Shown here one piece after another: positions 32,921 through 42,834 of a DNA stretch of 64,000 bases. The notes beneath the pieces are model-generated. The model worked only from the letters and a program-made list of their open reading frames with translations. It was not told the origin of the DNA and did not search any database. Origin of the DNA: Thermoanaerobacterales bacterium (GTDB lineage: Bacteria; Bacillota; Thermosediminibacteria; Thermosediminibacterales; Tepidanaerobacteraceae); contig DUMA01000005.1 in NCBI GenBank assembly GCA_012840135.1, positions 1-64,000 of the forward strand. Reading direction: 5' to 3'. Each line of letters opens with the position of its first letter. Within the stretch, counting starts at the first letter, position 1. Both the position numbers and the translations under genes were made by a program.

Positions 32921-34575
32921 AGATTACAAAACTTTCGAAATGGGATTTCTGGGCATATGTGACAGTAGGCATAATTATAACTTTTATGGTAATACTTGCC
33001 TATCCGACATTTTCTCTCTTTGTAAGCGGATTTAAAGACCCTTCAAGCGGTTTGTTTTCACTTACGAATTTTATAAAATTTTTTACTAAGAAGTACTATT
33101 ATGAGGGACTTATTCATAGTTTTCTTGTTTCAATAAGCGTTACCCTGCTCTCAGTAATTATAGGGGTTCCTATTGGATATTTTATGACGGCCTTTAAGAT
33201 AAGAGGGAAAAGGTTTTTAGATATTTTGATAACAATTTCTATGCTCTCCCCACCTTTTATCGGCGCCTATTCATGGGTTTTACTTCTCGGCAGAAACGGG
33301 ATTGTAACAAATTTCTTTAAAAATACGGTAGGTATAGAGACTCCTACAATTTATGGGTTTATTGGAATACTTCTTGTATTTACTTTTAAGCTATTTCCAT
33401 ATATATATATTTATGTTTCTGGAGCATTGAAAAGTATAGATGTTTCGTTGAGTGAGGCTGCGGAAAGCTTGGGAAGCGGACATTGGAGAACAGTGCTCAA
33501 TATAATAATGCCTTTAATACTGCCGACTATACTGGCAGGGGCGCTCCTTGTATTCATGAATTCAATTACAGATTTTGGAACACCTATGCTCATAGGTGAA
33601 GGATATAGAGTTATGCCTGTTTTAATATATTCGGAGTTTGTGGGAGAAGTTGGTGGGTCAGCAAATTTCGCAGCAGCAATGGCCCTTATAATGGTAGTCA
33701 TCACTGCTGTGTTGTTTATGATGCAGAAATATATTGTAAACAGGAAATCGTATGTGATGAGTTCGCTGCATCCCATGAGGCCAAAGCCGATTACTGGTAT
33801 CAAGAGCTTTATGGTTCATGCATTCATTTATATTGTTGTGGCCATAGCTATAATACCGCAATTGACTGTTATTTATACTTCTTTTTTGAACACAAAAGGC
33901 CAGGTTTTTCAAAAAGGGTTTTCACTTCGAAGTTATATAACAATATTTGATGAGCTGGGGCTTGCCATTAAAAACACATATGAATTTGGAGCAACAGCTA
34001 TAGTTATAATTATTATACTTAGCATGTTTATAGCATACCTTTCAGTTAGAAAGAGAAGCGCATTAACAGGGCTAATAGATACAATAGCCATGCTACCTTA
34101 TGTTTTACCTGGTTCTGTTTTGGGTATAGCTCTTCTTTTGGCCTTTAATCACGAGCCGTTGATATTAAGCGGAACGGGGACTATAATTGTTATGTCACTT
34201 ATAATAAGGCGCCTCCCTTACACCTTAAGGTCTAGCTCGGCAATACTGTATCAAATAAGTCCAAGTCTTGAAGAAGCTTCAATAAGCTTGGGTTATTCTC
34301 CGGCAAAGACATTTTTCAAAATCACGGCGAGATTGATGATGCCGGGCGTGATATCTGGAGCCATATTGAGTTGGATTACAGCTATTACCGAGCTTAGTTC
34401 ATCGGTGATACTTTATACGGGTTTAACCAAAACCATGTCGGTCGCCATATACACGGAGGTAATACGAGCGAGCTACGGGACGGCGGCTGCATTATCTACA
34501 ATACTTACAATAACCATAGTCATTTCCCTGCTTATATTCCTCAAGATTTCCGGTGACAAGGAAATAAAGATATAA
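32917..34575 (+). CDS. ABC transporter permease, two fused membrane domains (FbpB/AfuB-like)
   Basis: A 552-aa inner-membrane protein with about twelve hydrophobic segments. Each half carries an EAA loop that contacts the ATPase: SEAAESLGSGHWRTVLNIIM (about residue 183) and EEASISLGYSPAKTFFKITA (about 452). The fusion of both permease domains is normal in Fbp/Afu systems. It overlaps the ATPase gene by four nucleotides (ATGA). Confidence 0.93.
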   Translation: MKITKLSKWDFWAYVTVGIIITFMVILAYPTFSLFVSGFKDPSSGLFSLTNFIKFFTKKYYYEGLIHSFLVSISVTLLSVIIGVPIGYFMTAFKIRGKRFLDILITISMLSPPFIGAYSWVLLLGRNGIVTNFFKNTVGIETPTIYGFIGILLVFTFKLFPYIYIYVSGALKSIDVSLSEAAESLGSGHWRTVLNIIMPLILPTILAGALLVFMNSITDFGTPMLIGEGYRVMPVLIYSEFVGEVGGSANFAAAMALIMVVITAVLFMMQKYIVNRKSYVMSSLHPMRPKPITGIKSFMVHAFIYIVVAIAIIPQLTVIYTSFLNTKGQVFQKGFSLRSYITIFDELGLAIKNTYEFGATAIVIIIILSMFIAYLSVRKRSALTGLIDTIAMLPYVLPGSVLGIALLLAFNHEPLILSGTGTIIVMSLIIRRLPYTLRSSSAILYQISPSLEEASISLGYSPAKTFFKITARLMMPGVISGAILSWITAITELSSSVILYTGLTKTMSVAIYTEVIRASYGTAAALSTILTITIVISLLIFLKISGDKEIKI

Positions 34576-34660
34576 AAATTTGTGATTGACCACCGCAGCC
34601 TTTGAATATGGTCTGTAATGATTAAAAGGTAGTTTTGTTGTACGAAGGAGACATAAGTAA

Positions 34661-36382
34661 ATGTCTTACCTTAAACGGGATAAAAGGGAAAGTCATTTTA
34701 AAGATGAAATAAGGAAAACCTTTTTTATATATGCTTTTATCCCTATAATAGTTTTGACCCTGGTAACATATGTTTCGTTCTATTTCATATGGTCTCACAT
34801 TATCAAGACTCAAAACTTGTCTTATAACAGGAATATTTCTGCAAAATTGAATGAAGCTGTTTCCTATTACAATGAAATGGCAATGGAAATATCTCGGGAT
34901 GATGAAATAAAGCAGGTAGTTTATGATAAAAAAGTGACAAATACACTTTATTATAAGATGTATGAGATTGCAAACAAAAAGAATCCCCGGTGTCATTTTC
35001 TAATTTTAGACAGTGCTCTAAAACCGGTTATGACCAATTTCTATTCGCTACCTTCATATTTTACCGATAAGCTCGGTTCTTTTAGAAACATGATAAGAGA
35101 TCTGAATGAAAACCCGGATGATGTCTTGATAATGACTGACCATTCAATAATCCCTAAAAATGATCCGGGTGTGGTGATGATAGGGAAGGCAATAGAGTTG
35201 CATGACAAGATTGCTGGCTATGTTTTATTTGATATTTCCGGATCTGATATAGAAAAAATCTTAGGTGAACGAGCATTATGGAATGTAGTAATAACAGATA
35301 AATATAATCACATTGCCTTTACGACCAATATAAATTTTACGGATCCTATTGGAAAGCTTAATACAAAATTTATAAAAAGGCAGGGCTTTATCAGGACTGG
35401 CGATGACAGTTATTTTGTCATAAGAAATGAGATTGCTGGCGGCGTTCTGTATATATATACATTCACTGCCATTGATTTTTTGGATACTGTTTTTTTTGTG
35501 AGCGGTTCTTTTCTTATTTTAGTTTTTACAGCACTGGCTGTTTCTATGTTTTTTGTTGCAAGATACATAGCAAATAAAAAGACAGCGGTGATAGACGAAA
35601 TCGTTGAAGCGATACACAATGTCCAGAACGGCAACCTTAATAGAAGGCTTTACATAAATACTAATGATGAGTTTAAAATTATAGGTGATTCATTCAACCA
35701 GATGCTGCAGGACATCAAAGAACTGATTGAATTAAACAGGGAAGAAGCAAAACAGAGTATTATCTCCGAATTAAAACAGCTGGAATCGCAGTTTAATTCT
35801 CATTTTTTATATAACACTTTGGAAACCCTGAAATATATGGTGAAATTTGATGGGGAAGCCGCATCAAAAATTATAGTCAAGCTTTCCAACCTGCTTCGCT
35901 ACAGTATGAACGGCTCACTATCGAATGTGACCTTGCAGGAAGACATATCACACACAGAAAACTATTTGTTTATTCAAAGGATTCGCTTCAGCAGCAGATT
36001 TAATTATTTTGTAGATATAGACGAAAGATGCAGGGATTGCGTAGTTCCGAAACTAATAACCCAGCCGCTCATCGAAAATGCAATTCAGCACAATATGGAC
36101 AGATGCGATCAACTGTCGGTAAATATAAATGCAAAATTATTAGAAGATAAACTAGTCATAACCGTACGGGATAATGGGGATGGAATTAGTGCGGAGGAAT
36201 TAAATGCTATAAAAGCCATGCTCAGTAAGACTAAGAATGACACAGAGCATATTGGGCTGTATAACGTCCAAAGAAGGATAAGGCTTATGTATGGCGAAAA
36301 ATACGGTTTAATGATAAAGAGCTGGAAGGGTAAGGGGACGATCGTAAAAATATTTCTTCCTTTCAAAAAGAAGGTGACATAG
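34661..36382 (+). CDS. Sensor histidine kinase, YesM/LytS type
   Basis: 573 aa. Two membrane segments (about 22-45 and 280-303) flank an extracytoplasmic sensor domain. A HAMP domain follows (AIHNVQNGNLNRRLYINTND). The His_kinase domain has QFNSHFLYNTLETLKYM with the phospho-acceptor His at about residue 381; S replaces the usual P before it. The HATPase_c domain carries LIENAIQHN and RDNGDGIS and ends with a KGKGTIVKIFLPF tail. It starts behind GAAGGAG, and its stop is directly followed by the response regulator ATG. It probably senses the transporter's substrate. Confidence 0.93.
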   Translation: MSYLKRDKRESHFKDEIRKTFFIYAFIPIIVLTLVTYVSFYFIWSHIIKTQNLSYNRNISAKLNEAVSYYNEMAMEISRDDEIKQVVYDKKVTNTLYYKMYEIANKKNPRCHFLILDSALKPVMTNFYSLPSYFTDKLGSFRNMIRDLNENPDDVLIMTDHSIIPKNDPGVVMIGKAIELHDKIAGYVLFDISGSDIEKILGERALWNVVITDKYNHIAFTTNINFTDPIGKLNTKFIKRQGFIRTGDDSYFVIRNEIAGGVLYIYTFTAIDFLDTVFFVSGSFLILVFTALAVSMFFVARYIANKKTAVIDEIVEAIHNVQNGNLNRRLYINTNDEFKIIGDSFNQMLQDIKELIELNREEAKQSIISELKQLESQFNSHFLYNTLETLKYMVKFDGEAASKIIVKLSNLLRYSMNGSLSNVTLQEDISHTENYLFIQRIRFSSRFNYFVDIDERCRDCVVPKLITQPLIENAIQHNMDRCDQLSVNINAKLLEDKLVITVRDNGDGISAEELNAIKAMLSKTKNDTEHIGLYNVQRRIRLMYGEKYGLMIKSWKGKGTIVKIFLPFKKKVT

Positions 36383-37182
36383 ATGTTTAAGATATTAATA
36401 GCTGAGGATGAAGAAATTATCAGAAAAGGTCTTGTATGTACCATAGACTGGCTTTCAATGGACTGTACCGTAGTCGCTGAAGCTTCAAACGGCATAGAGG
36501 GGTTGGAAAAAATTGAAAGATATAAGCCTGATATAGTGATTGCGGATATTAGAATGCCAAAAATGGATGGCATAGAGATGATACAGAATGCTCTCAAGAA
36601 TAATGACTTTGAAAGCATCATACTGACAGGTTATTCTGAGTTTGAGTATGCCAGGAAGGCTATAACTTTAAGGGTGTTTGACTATATATTGAAACCTGTC
36701 GATGAAGAGATTTTATTAAAGACTATTGAGAAGTTAAAAATGAGTATTGAGGAAAAAAGGGTTTACAGCAGCGTTTTAAAGAAGATAAAATCAAAAAAAG
36801 AGTTAGCCTTAATTGATCTGGCGTTGTATACAGGGGAGAATATAAACTTCTATGTAAAAGAAACGTTACAGCGTATAAAGGAAAAATATAATAAAAAAAT
36901 CAGTATAGAATCAATTGCTGATGAATTGGGTGTAAGTCCAAGCTATTTGAGCAGAAAGTTTAAAGAGGTGACTTCCCAAACATTTCTTGAAGTGCTCAAT
37001 AAGTACAGGGTGCAAAAAGCTACTGAACTGCTGAATGCAGGTAAATATAAAAATACGAAGTTTCTTATATGGTTGGTTTCAGCGACTATAAGCAGTTTTA
37101 CGGGGTATTTAAGAAATATACGGGAACTACGCCGACGGATTTTGTCAATGAGTGTGTTCCACAGATAAAATTAATAAACTGA
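36383..37182 (+). pseudogene. AraC-type response regulator (YesN-like), frameshifted near the C-terminus
   Basis: A receiver domain (ILIAEDEEIIRKGL; phospho-acceptor in VIADIRMPKMDG; K in ILKPVDEE) and an AraC HTH domain (ISIESIADELGVSPSYLSRK). At the A5 run 37049-37053 the frame is lost: the annotated frame runs on to a stop at 37168 with unrelated residues. One added base there restores YEVSYMVGFSDYKQFYGVF and TGTTPTDFVNECVPQ with a stop at 37180-37182, exactly the expected second helix-turn-helix. As read, the DNA-binding domain is broken. A homopolymer sequencing error is a real alternative. Partner of the kinase upstream. Confidence 0.82.
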
Positions 37183-37213
37183 TTGCTGTTATAAAATAAT
37201 GAGGAGGAACCGA

Positions 37214-38095
37214 ATGCAACATCATAAAGGTTATCTTATTGTATCGGATTTGGATGGGACATTGATTAATTCGAGGCAGGAAATATCAAAAAAAAACATA
37301 GAAGCAATAACCGATTATGTGAAATCAGGCGGACTTTTTACTATTTCTACTGGGAGAACAGAACTCAATGTGAAGCCATTTATAAAAGATCTTACAATTA
37401 ATTGTCCTTGCATACTTTATAATGGAGCTGTAATTTACGATCTAAAAAAACAGAGTTTTATAAAAGTTACTTTTATAGATAATAAGCATTTATATGAACT
37501 GTTAAAAGAGATTTTGAAAAAATATAGAAATTTATGTTTACAGATATTTACTCAAGGTAAAATGTATGTTGTAAATAACGGTTATGTAAAAGACCCGGTG
37601 GTTATAAGAGAAAATCAGCCCTACGAAACTGTCCGTATTGATGATGTAGCAGGTGAAAAATGGGTAAAGTTAATGTTATATGATACAAATGAAGTTTTAA
37701 ACAGCATATACCAGTTCCTGAACAATAACATTACATCTGGAATCATAAAAAGTGTTTTTTCTTCGCCGACTTATCTTGAACTTTTACCGTATGGTATTTC
37801 TAAGGGCAGTGCGTTATTGGATATAATGAGGATCATGAATGTTGAGCGCGATAGGGTAATTGCTATAGGTGATTACTGCAATGACATAGAAATGATTGAA
37901 AACGCAGGTTTGGGAGTTGCCACAGCTAATGCACACCCATTGGTAAAGAATGCGGCGAATATAACTACTGTTAGCAATGATGAACATGCAATCTATCATT
38001 TGATCAATAAAGTTATTCCAGATTACGAACGGGTACTTAAAAATAGTAAAAAAACCTTATTTTTAAATAATAATCGAGTTATGTTTGGATCATGA
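37214..38095 (+). CDS. HAD superfamily Cof-type phosphatase
   Basis: 293 aa. VSDLDGTLINSRQEIS holds the nucleophile Asp, FTISTGR the second motif, and GDYCNDIEMIENAGLGVATA motifs III and IV. The large C2 cap domain is of the Cof/YbiV type that acts on sugar phosphates and similar small phosphoesters. ATG 37214 follows GAGGAGG; the ORF's first ATG (37199) lies before that site. It is the last gene of the transporter unit and may dephosphorylate the imported compound. Confidence 0.92.
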   Translation: MQHHKGYLIVSDLDGTLINSRQEISKKNIEAITDYVKSGGLFTISTGRTELNVKPFIKDLTINCPCILYNGAVIYDLKKQSFIKVTFIDNKHLYELLKEILKKYRNLCLQIFTQGKMYVVNNGYVKDPVVIRENQPYETVRIDDVAGEKWVKLMLYDTNEVLNSIYQFLNNNITSGIIKSVFSSPTYLELLPYGISKGSALLDIMRIMNVERDRVIAIGDYCNDIEMIENAGLGVATANAHPLVKNAANITTVSNDEHAIYHLINKVIPDYERVLKNSKKTLFLNNNRVMFGS

Positions 38096-38102
38096 ATTGT
38101 TT

Positions 38103-38128
38103 GTTCCCCGACGAAGGGAACTTTTTTT
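38103..38128 (+). terminator. Rho-independent terminator of the transporter/kinase/HAD unit
   Basis: GTTCCC and GGGAAC form a stem followed by seven T. Confidence 0.9.
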
Positions 38129-38261
38129 ATAGAATAATGGTTTAAAATCAGGAAACAGAACTATTATGAAATATTCCACTAATAAGTTGTATCCATCGAA
38201 TTGATGCCATTCGGTTGTATAAAATGGCGTAAAATGATAAAATTATTAAAGTTAAAGGTAC

Positions 38262-38317
38262 GGGGATACGCTTCCTTTTCAAGGGTATTCCTCTGGGGTA
38301 GGCGGAGGAATGTCCCC
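38262..38317. repeat. 56-nt imperfect palindrome, copy 1
   Basis: Begins GGGGATACGCTTCC and ends GGAGGAATGTCCCC, so the ends are roughly complementary. The central and right parts (TTCAAGGG.. and GTAGGCGGAGGAATG) match copy 2 at 39179-39234 without length change. It lies just upstream of the NlpC/P60 gene. Confidence 0.85.
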
Positions 38318-38348
38318 ATTGAAATAAAAAGTAGAAGGGGGTCGAAGA

Positions 38349-39179
38349 GTGAGCAGGGTAGATTTTGGGTTTATCATGCAGGAATTTTGTAATCTTGGTG
38401 AAAAACCGTACAGGATTCTGGGAGAAAGTGTGGTTACTCAGGCCAGGCTTTCGGAACCAGTCAGGATCCTCAAGGAAGAAAATAGCTGGTATTACATAGA
38501 AATGTCCGATGGATACAGAGGATGGATACACTCAAAGGATGTCGACACAATGGATGAGGATAGTTGGCGAAGATGGCTGGATAGTCCACATGTGCTGGTA
38601 ACCGAAAGCTTTTCACCGATACTGTCTGTTGCGGATTTAAGACCCGTAAACGGCGCAGTGATGGCCTCAATGCTGAGGCTGATCGGAGAAAATGCCGGGT
38701 ATTACATCGTAGCTTTGCCCGGTGGTCAGGCGGGTTTGCTGTCAAAAAAGGCGGGATTTGTAATATCGTCTTTTGGTGAAATTCCTAAGGGAAGCTATGA
38801 CAACATCATAGAAACTGGCAAGAGATTCATAGGCCTTCCTTATTTCTGGGGAGGCACCACTCCTTACGGTTTTGACTGTTCGGGATTTGTACAAACTCTC
38901 TTTTTGATGAATGGATATAGACTTCCCCGGGATGCGAACCAGCAGTTCGAGGTGGGAGAGGCAGTAGAAAAGCGCGAAGACCTGGTAAAAGGTGATGTTG
39001 TATTTTTCAGCACTTATGCGCCGGGCCCTTCCCACGTAGGCATATATATGGGAAACGGGGAATATATCCATAGTTCAGGCAAAACAGGTGTTGCCATAAA
39101 CAGCTTCAACCCCGAAGCTGAAAATTACCGCGAAGACCTCGATAAAAAATACATCGGGGCGAAGCGGATTATAGGTTAG
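38349..39179 (+). CDS. NlpC/P60 family cell-wall endopeptidase, YkfC-like
   Basis: 276 aa with no clear signal peptide. Two SH3-like regions (about 20-65 and 80-135; WYYIEMSDGYRGWI) precede the NlpC/P60 domain (about 150-276). Catalytic Cys is in FDCSGFVQ (about 177), His in PSHVGIYMG (about 228), and the third residue in the YIHSSG element. This SH3-SH3-NlpC layout is that of gamma-D-glutamyl-L-diamino-acid endopeptidases that trim murein peptides, often in the cytosol. It starts at GTG 38349 behind AAGGGGG. It is flanked by two 56-nt repeats and its stop codon (39177-39179) touches copy 2. Confidence 0.88.
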   Translation: MSRVDFGFIMQEFCNLGEKPYRILGESVVTQARLSEPVRILKEENSWYYIEMSDGYRGWIHSKDVDTMDEDSWRRWLDSPHVLVTESFSPILSVADLRPVNGAVMASMLRLIGENAGYYIVALPGGQAGLLSKKAGFVISSFGEIPKGSYDNIIETGKRFIGLPYFWGGTTPYGFDCSGFVQTLFLMNGYRLPRDANQQFEVGEAVEKREDLVKGDVVFFSTYAPGPSHVGIYMGNGEYIHSSGKTGVAINSFNPEAENYREDLDKKYIGAKRIIG

Positions 39180-39234
39180 GGGACACACCTCCTTTTCTGA
39201 GGAGTGCGCCTTAGGTAGGCGGAGGAATGTCCCC
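39179..39234. repeat. 56-nt imperfect palindrome, copy 2
   Basis: Begins GGGGACACACCTCC and ends GGAGGAATGTCCCC. It has the same length and right half as copy 1. It starts on the last base of the upstream stop codon and lies 30 bp before gatC. Confidence 0.88.
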
Positions 39235-39264
39235 ATCATAAAAATTTTTAAAAGAGGTGAAATC

Positions 39265-39555
39265 ATGAGGATTGCAAAAGAAACGGTGGAGCATGTGGCG
39301 AATCTTGCAAGGCTTTATCTTTCGGAAGAAGAAAAGGCCGAGATGACGGAAAAATTAAACTCCATCCTGGATTACATGGACAAACTCAACGAGCTCGATA
39401 CCAGCGATGTAGAACCTACGGCCCACGTGATACCCATTAAAAATGTATTTCGGGAAGACGTAGTGCAGGAAAGCCTTCCGCTGGAAAAAGCGCTGGAAAA
39501 TGCTCCTGACAGGGATGGAAACTTCTTCAGAGTACCCAGAATTATAGAAGAATAG
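39265..39555 (+). CDS. gatC: Asp-tRNA(Asn)/Glu-tRNA(Gln) amidotransferase subunit C
   Basis: 96 aa. [40 protein letters not shown] and [11 protein letters not shown] are the GatC hallmarks. It stabilises GatA in the complex that converts misacylated Glu-tRNA(Gln) and Asp-tRNA(Asn). First gene of gatCAB, behind AAGAGGTG. Confidence 0.96.
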   Translation: MRIAKETVEHVANLARLYLSEEEKAEMTEKLNSILDYMDKLNELDTSDVEPTAHVIPIKNVFREDVVQESLPLEKALENAPDRDGNFFRVPRIIEE

Positions 39556-39586
39556 CAATAAGAATATCGGATTGGAGGTTAGTGTT

Positions 39587-41047
39587 TTGGAATTACATAA
39601 GCTTACCATCCATGAGGCTCATGAACTTTTGAAGAAAAAAGAGATTTCTTCGGAAGAGCTCACAAAAGCTCTCTTTGAAAGGATAAAAAATGTAGATGAT
39701 AAAGTAAAGGCTTTTATAACTCTTGATGAAGAAAGAGCCCTGCTTGTGAGCCGGAATGCGGATAAAAAGGGTGATTTTTCACATCCTCTCACCGGAATTC
39801 CGGCAGCCGTGAAAGACAATATTTGCACAAAAGACCTAAAGACCACCTGTTCGTCGAAAATCCTCGCAAATTTTGTACCACCTTACGATGCCACCGTTTC
39901 ATCAAAGTTGAAAACCCGGGATGTGGTAGTCCTGGGCAAGACCAACATGGACGAATTTGCCATGGGCTCCTCCACTGAAAACTCTGCTTTTTTTGCCACC
40001 AGAAATCCCTGGGATCTTGAACGGGTTCCGGGCGGGTCTTCAGGCGGTTCCGCAGCGGCGGTGGCTGCCGATGAGTGTATTTTTGCCATAGGGTCCGATA
40101 CCGGAGGATCCATCCGTCAGCCTGCTGGCTACTGCGGTGTGGTGGGGATGAAACCAACATACGGCAGGGTATCGCGCTTTGGCCTTGTAGCATATGCTTC
40201 ATCCCTGGATCAGATTGGACCTATTACGAAAGATGTCACCGACTGTGCCATTGTATTGAATGCCATTGCGGGACATGACGAAATGGACTCCACATCGGCA
40301 GATATACCCGTGCCGGATTATACCGAAAGCTTAAAACCCGACGTAAGGGGCATGAAGATAGGAATTCCAAAGGAATACATGGGTGAGGGGATTGATGCCG
40401 AGATTCGAGATGCGGTGATGGAGGCAGCCAGAACTTTCGAAAAGATGGGGGCTTTTTTTGAAGAGATTTCCCTTCCGCATACCGAGTATGCTCTGTGGGC
40501 TTATTATATCATTGCTCCGGCAGAAGCCAGTTCCAATCTTGCCCGATATGACGGTATCCGCTACGGTGTGAGGGCAAAGGAATATGATGACCTCATAGAC
40601 CTTTATAAAAAGACCCGCAGCGAGGGATTCGGAGCTGAGGTAAAACGACGCATCATGCTGGGCACCTATGCTCTGAGCTCGGGCTACTATGATGCGTATT
40701 ATCTAAAGGCTCAAAAGGTGAGGACATTGGTAAAAAGAGATTTCGACGAAGCCTTTAAAAAATACGATTTCATACTGGTTCCTACAGCACCTACGGTGGC
40801 CTTTAAGATAGGGGAAAACACCGATGACCCTTTGAAGATGTACATGAACGATGTGTGTACCATACCTGTGAACATGGCCGGCCTTCCGGGCATTTCTCTG
40901 CCCTGCGGCTTTTCCGGAGGAATGCCTATAGGTCTTCAGCTCATAGGCAAGCCCTTTGACGAACCGACGATACTGCGGGCTGCCTATGCTTTCGAACAGG
41001 CCACCGATTTTCACAAAAATAAACCCGGCATAGAGGTGATAGAATGA
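39587..41047 (+). CDS. gatA: Asp-tRNA(Asn)/Glu-tRNA(Gln) amidotransferase subunit A
   Basis: 486 aa amidase-signature enzyme that frees ammonia from glutamine. The Ser-cisSer-Lys catalytic set lies in AAVKDNI (about 76), [15 protein letters not shown] (about 148-162) and [16 protein letters not shown] (about 170-185). The TTG at 39587 is preferred because GGAGG (39574-39578) precedes it at normal distance; the upstream in-frame TTG overlaps that site. The stop overlaps the gatB start by 4 nt. Confidence 0.97.
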   Translation: MELHKLTIHEAHELLKKKEISSEELTKALFERIKNVDDKVKAFITLDEERALLVSRNADKKGDFSHPLTGIPAAVKDNICTKDLKTTCSSKILANFVPPYDATVSSKLKTRDVVVLGKTNMDEFAMGSSTENSAFFATRNPWDLERVPGGSSGGSAAAVAADECIFAIGSDTGGSIRQPAGYCGVVGMKPTYGRVSRFGLVAYASSLDQIGPITKDVTDCAIVLNAIAGHDEMDSTSADIPVPDYTESLKPDVRGMKIGIPKEYMGEGIDAEIRDAVMEAARTFEKMGAFFEEISLPHTEYALWAYYIIAPAEASSNLARYDGIRYGVRAKEYDDLIDLYKKTRSEGFGAEVKRRIMLGTYALSSGYYDAYYLKAQKVRTLVKRDFDEAFKKYDFILVPTAPTVAFKIGENTDDPLKMYMNDVCTIPVNMAGLPGISLPCGFSGGMPIGLQLIGKPFDEPTILRAAYAFEQATDFHKNKPGIEVIE

Positions 41048-42471
41048 ATTACGAAACAGTAATAGGTCTTGAAGTGCATGTGGAGCTTTTTACAAAGTCT
41101 AAGGTGTTCTGCGGATGTTCCACAGAATTCGGCGGCGATCCCAACACCCATTGCTGCCCCGTTTGCCTTGGCATGCCGGGAGTGCTTCCGGTGACAAATA
41201 AAAAGGCCGTCGAATATGCCATAAAAGCGGGACTGGCACTAAACTGCGAGATAGCCGAGTATTCCAAGTTCGACCGGAAAAATTATTTTTATCCCGACTT
41301 GCCCAAAGCATATCAGATTTCCCAGTATGACCTGCCTCTGGCAAAAAATGGATATATTGAAATTGAAGTCGGTGGAAAGACCCGCCGTATCGGCATTACG
41401 AGAGTGCATTTGGAAGAGGATGCAGGCAAGCTGGTCCATGAAGAGGGGAAGGGGTATTCTCTCGTGGATTTGAACCGCACCGGGGTGCCTCTCATAGAGA
41501 TTGTATCGGAGCCGGATATGCGATCGCCGGAAGAGGCGTGGCTTTATCTGAACAAATTAAAATCGATCCTTCAGTACATCGAGGTTTCAGACTGCAAGAT
41601 GGAGGAAGGTTCCCTCCGGTGCGATGTGAATATTTCTATAAGGCCCGAGGGTTCCGATGCCTTTGGAACAAAAATTGAAATCAAAAACCTGGGTTCTTTC
41701 AAAGCCGTAAGGCGCAGCCTGGAATATGAAGAAAAAAGGCAGAGGGAAGTGCTGGAGGACGGAGGTTCCTTAATTCAAGAAACCCGTAGATGGGACGAAG
41801 CAAGAGGTATAACGGTATCCATGAGGAGCAAGGAAGAAGCCCATGATTACCGTTACTTTCCCGATCCCGATCTGGTGCCCATGGTCCTTGACAGAGACTG
41901 GATCGAGGAAATAAAAGCAAATCTTCCGGAACTGCCCGATGCCAGAAAAGAGCGCTATATGAGGGAATTTGGGCTTCCTGCTTATGATGCCGGGGTTATC
42001 ACTTCTTCCAGAGCTTTATCTGACTTTTATGAGGAGTGCATCGTCCACTACCACGACCCCAAGACCGTCAGCAACTGGGTGATGGTGGAGATGATGGGTC
42101 TTATGAACGAGCAGGGGTTGGAAGTGGAGCAAATCAGGTTCAAGCCGAAACAGCTGGCGAATATGCTTTCCATGATTGATAAGGGCACCATCAGCGGCAA
42201 AATAGCCAAAGAGGTATTCAGGGATATGTTTGAAACCGGCAAGGATCCGGAAACTATAGTCAGGGAAAAAGGGCTTGTACAGATATCCGATGAATCCGAA
42301 CTTGAGAAAATAGCAAAAAAGGTTATCGATGAAAATCCAAAGTCAGTCCAGGACTATAAAAACGGCAAGGAAAAAGCTCTGGGATTTCTGGTAGGACAGA
42401 TGATGAAGGAAACTAGGGGGAAGGCAAATCCTCAAATGGTCAACGATATATTGAAAAAACTGCTCGGATAA
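41044..42471 (+). CDS. gatB: Asp-tRNA(Asn)/Glu-tRNA(Gln) amidotransferase subunit B
   Basis: 475 aa. [53 protein letters not shown] and [12 protein letters not shown] are the typical GatB motifs; the C-terminal GatB/YqeY domain ends at LKKLLG. It activates the misacylated tRNA by ATP and accepts ammonia from GatA. Coupled to gatA by an ATGA overlap. Confidence 0.97.
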   Translation: MNYETVIGLEVHVELFTKSKVFCGCSTEFGGDPNTHCCPVCLGMPGVLPVTNKKAVEYAIKAGLALNCEIAEYSKFDRKNYFYPDLPKAYQISQYDLPLAKNGYIEIEVGGKTRRIGITRVHLEEDAGKLVHEEGKGYSLVDLNRTGVPLIEIVSEPDMRSPEEAWLYLNKLKSILQYIEVSDCKMEEGSLRCDVNISIRPEGSDAFGTKIEIKNLGSFKAVRRSLEYEEKRQREVLEDGGSLIQETRRWDEARGITVSMRSKEEAHDYRYFPDPDLVPMVLDRDWIEEIKANLPELPDARKERYMREFGLPAYDAGVITSSRALSDFYEECIVHYHDPKTVSNWVMVEMMGLMNEQGLEVEQIRFKPKQLANMLSMIDKGTISGKIAKEVFRDMFETGKDPETIVREKGLVQISDESELEKIAKKVIDENPKSVQDYKNGKEKALGFLVGQMMKETRGKANPQMVNDILKKLLG

Positions 42472-42550
42472 AACAAAAATAAAAACAGGAATAAGTATGC
42501 ATTCTAAGAAAAAAACTAAATGTTCAAAGTCCATCTTTTGTTTTAAATCA

Positions 42551-42573
42551 AGGGGGGGGGAAAACCCCCTTTA
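42551..42573 (+). terminator. Terminator of gatCAB
   Basis: A G9 run, AAAA, then C5 and TTT: a short GC-only stem with a weak T tail. The G9 tract is probably slippage prone. Confidence 0.65.
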
Positions 42574-42834
42574 ACAATTTAAATAAACAAAAGCGCTGAA
42601 TAATAATACAATTGCGAAAAATACCTTAATTTATTAAAAATTGAGTTTACAAGAGAAGGATTTTCTAATTTATTATCGAATATTTAAATGTCTGGATAAA
42701 TGCAGATTTATCGATAAAAAGATATGTGAAAATGATTTTGTTTTTGTAAATCTAGAAGGGGGGGATATCTGGAGATAATATAAATATATTTTTTTGCATA
42801 TTTTTATTTTAGATTAAATCTGGGAGGGAATTTA
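42574..42834. other. Leader region of the peptide transporter operon
   Basis: About 260 bp, very AT-rich, with no gene. It must contain the operon promoter. The GGGAGGG just before 42835 is the ribosome-binding site of the binding protein. Confidence 0.4.

Noticed and set aside
38148-38531. Minus-strand frame of 127 codons across the NlpC/P60 leader.
   Set aside because: It spans the 56-nt repeat and the start of a clear plus-strand gene, with no ribosome-binding site or family features.
42751-42775. G7 run and purine-rich stretch before the peptide transporter, considered as an operator or riboswitch.
   Set aside because: No paired structure or known consensus could be drawn around it.
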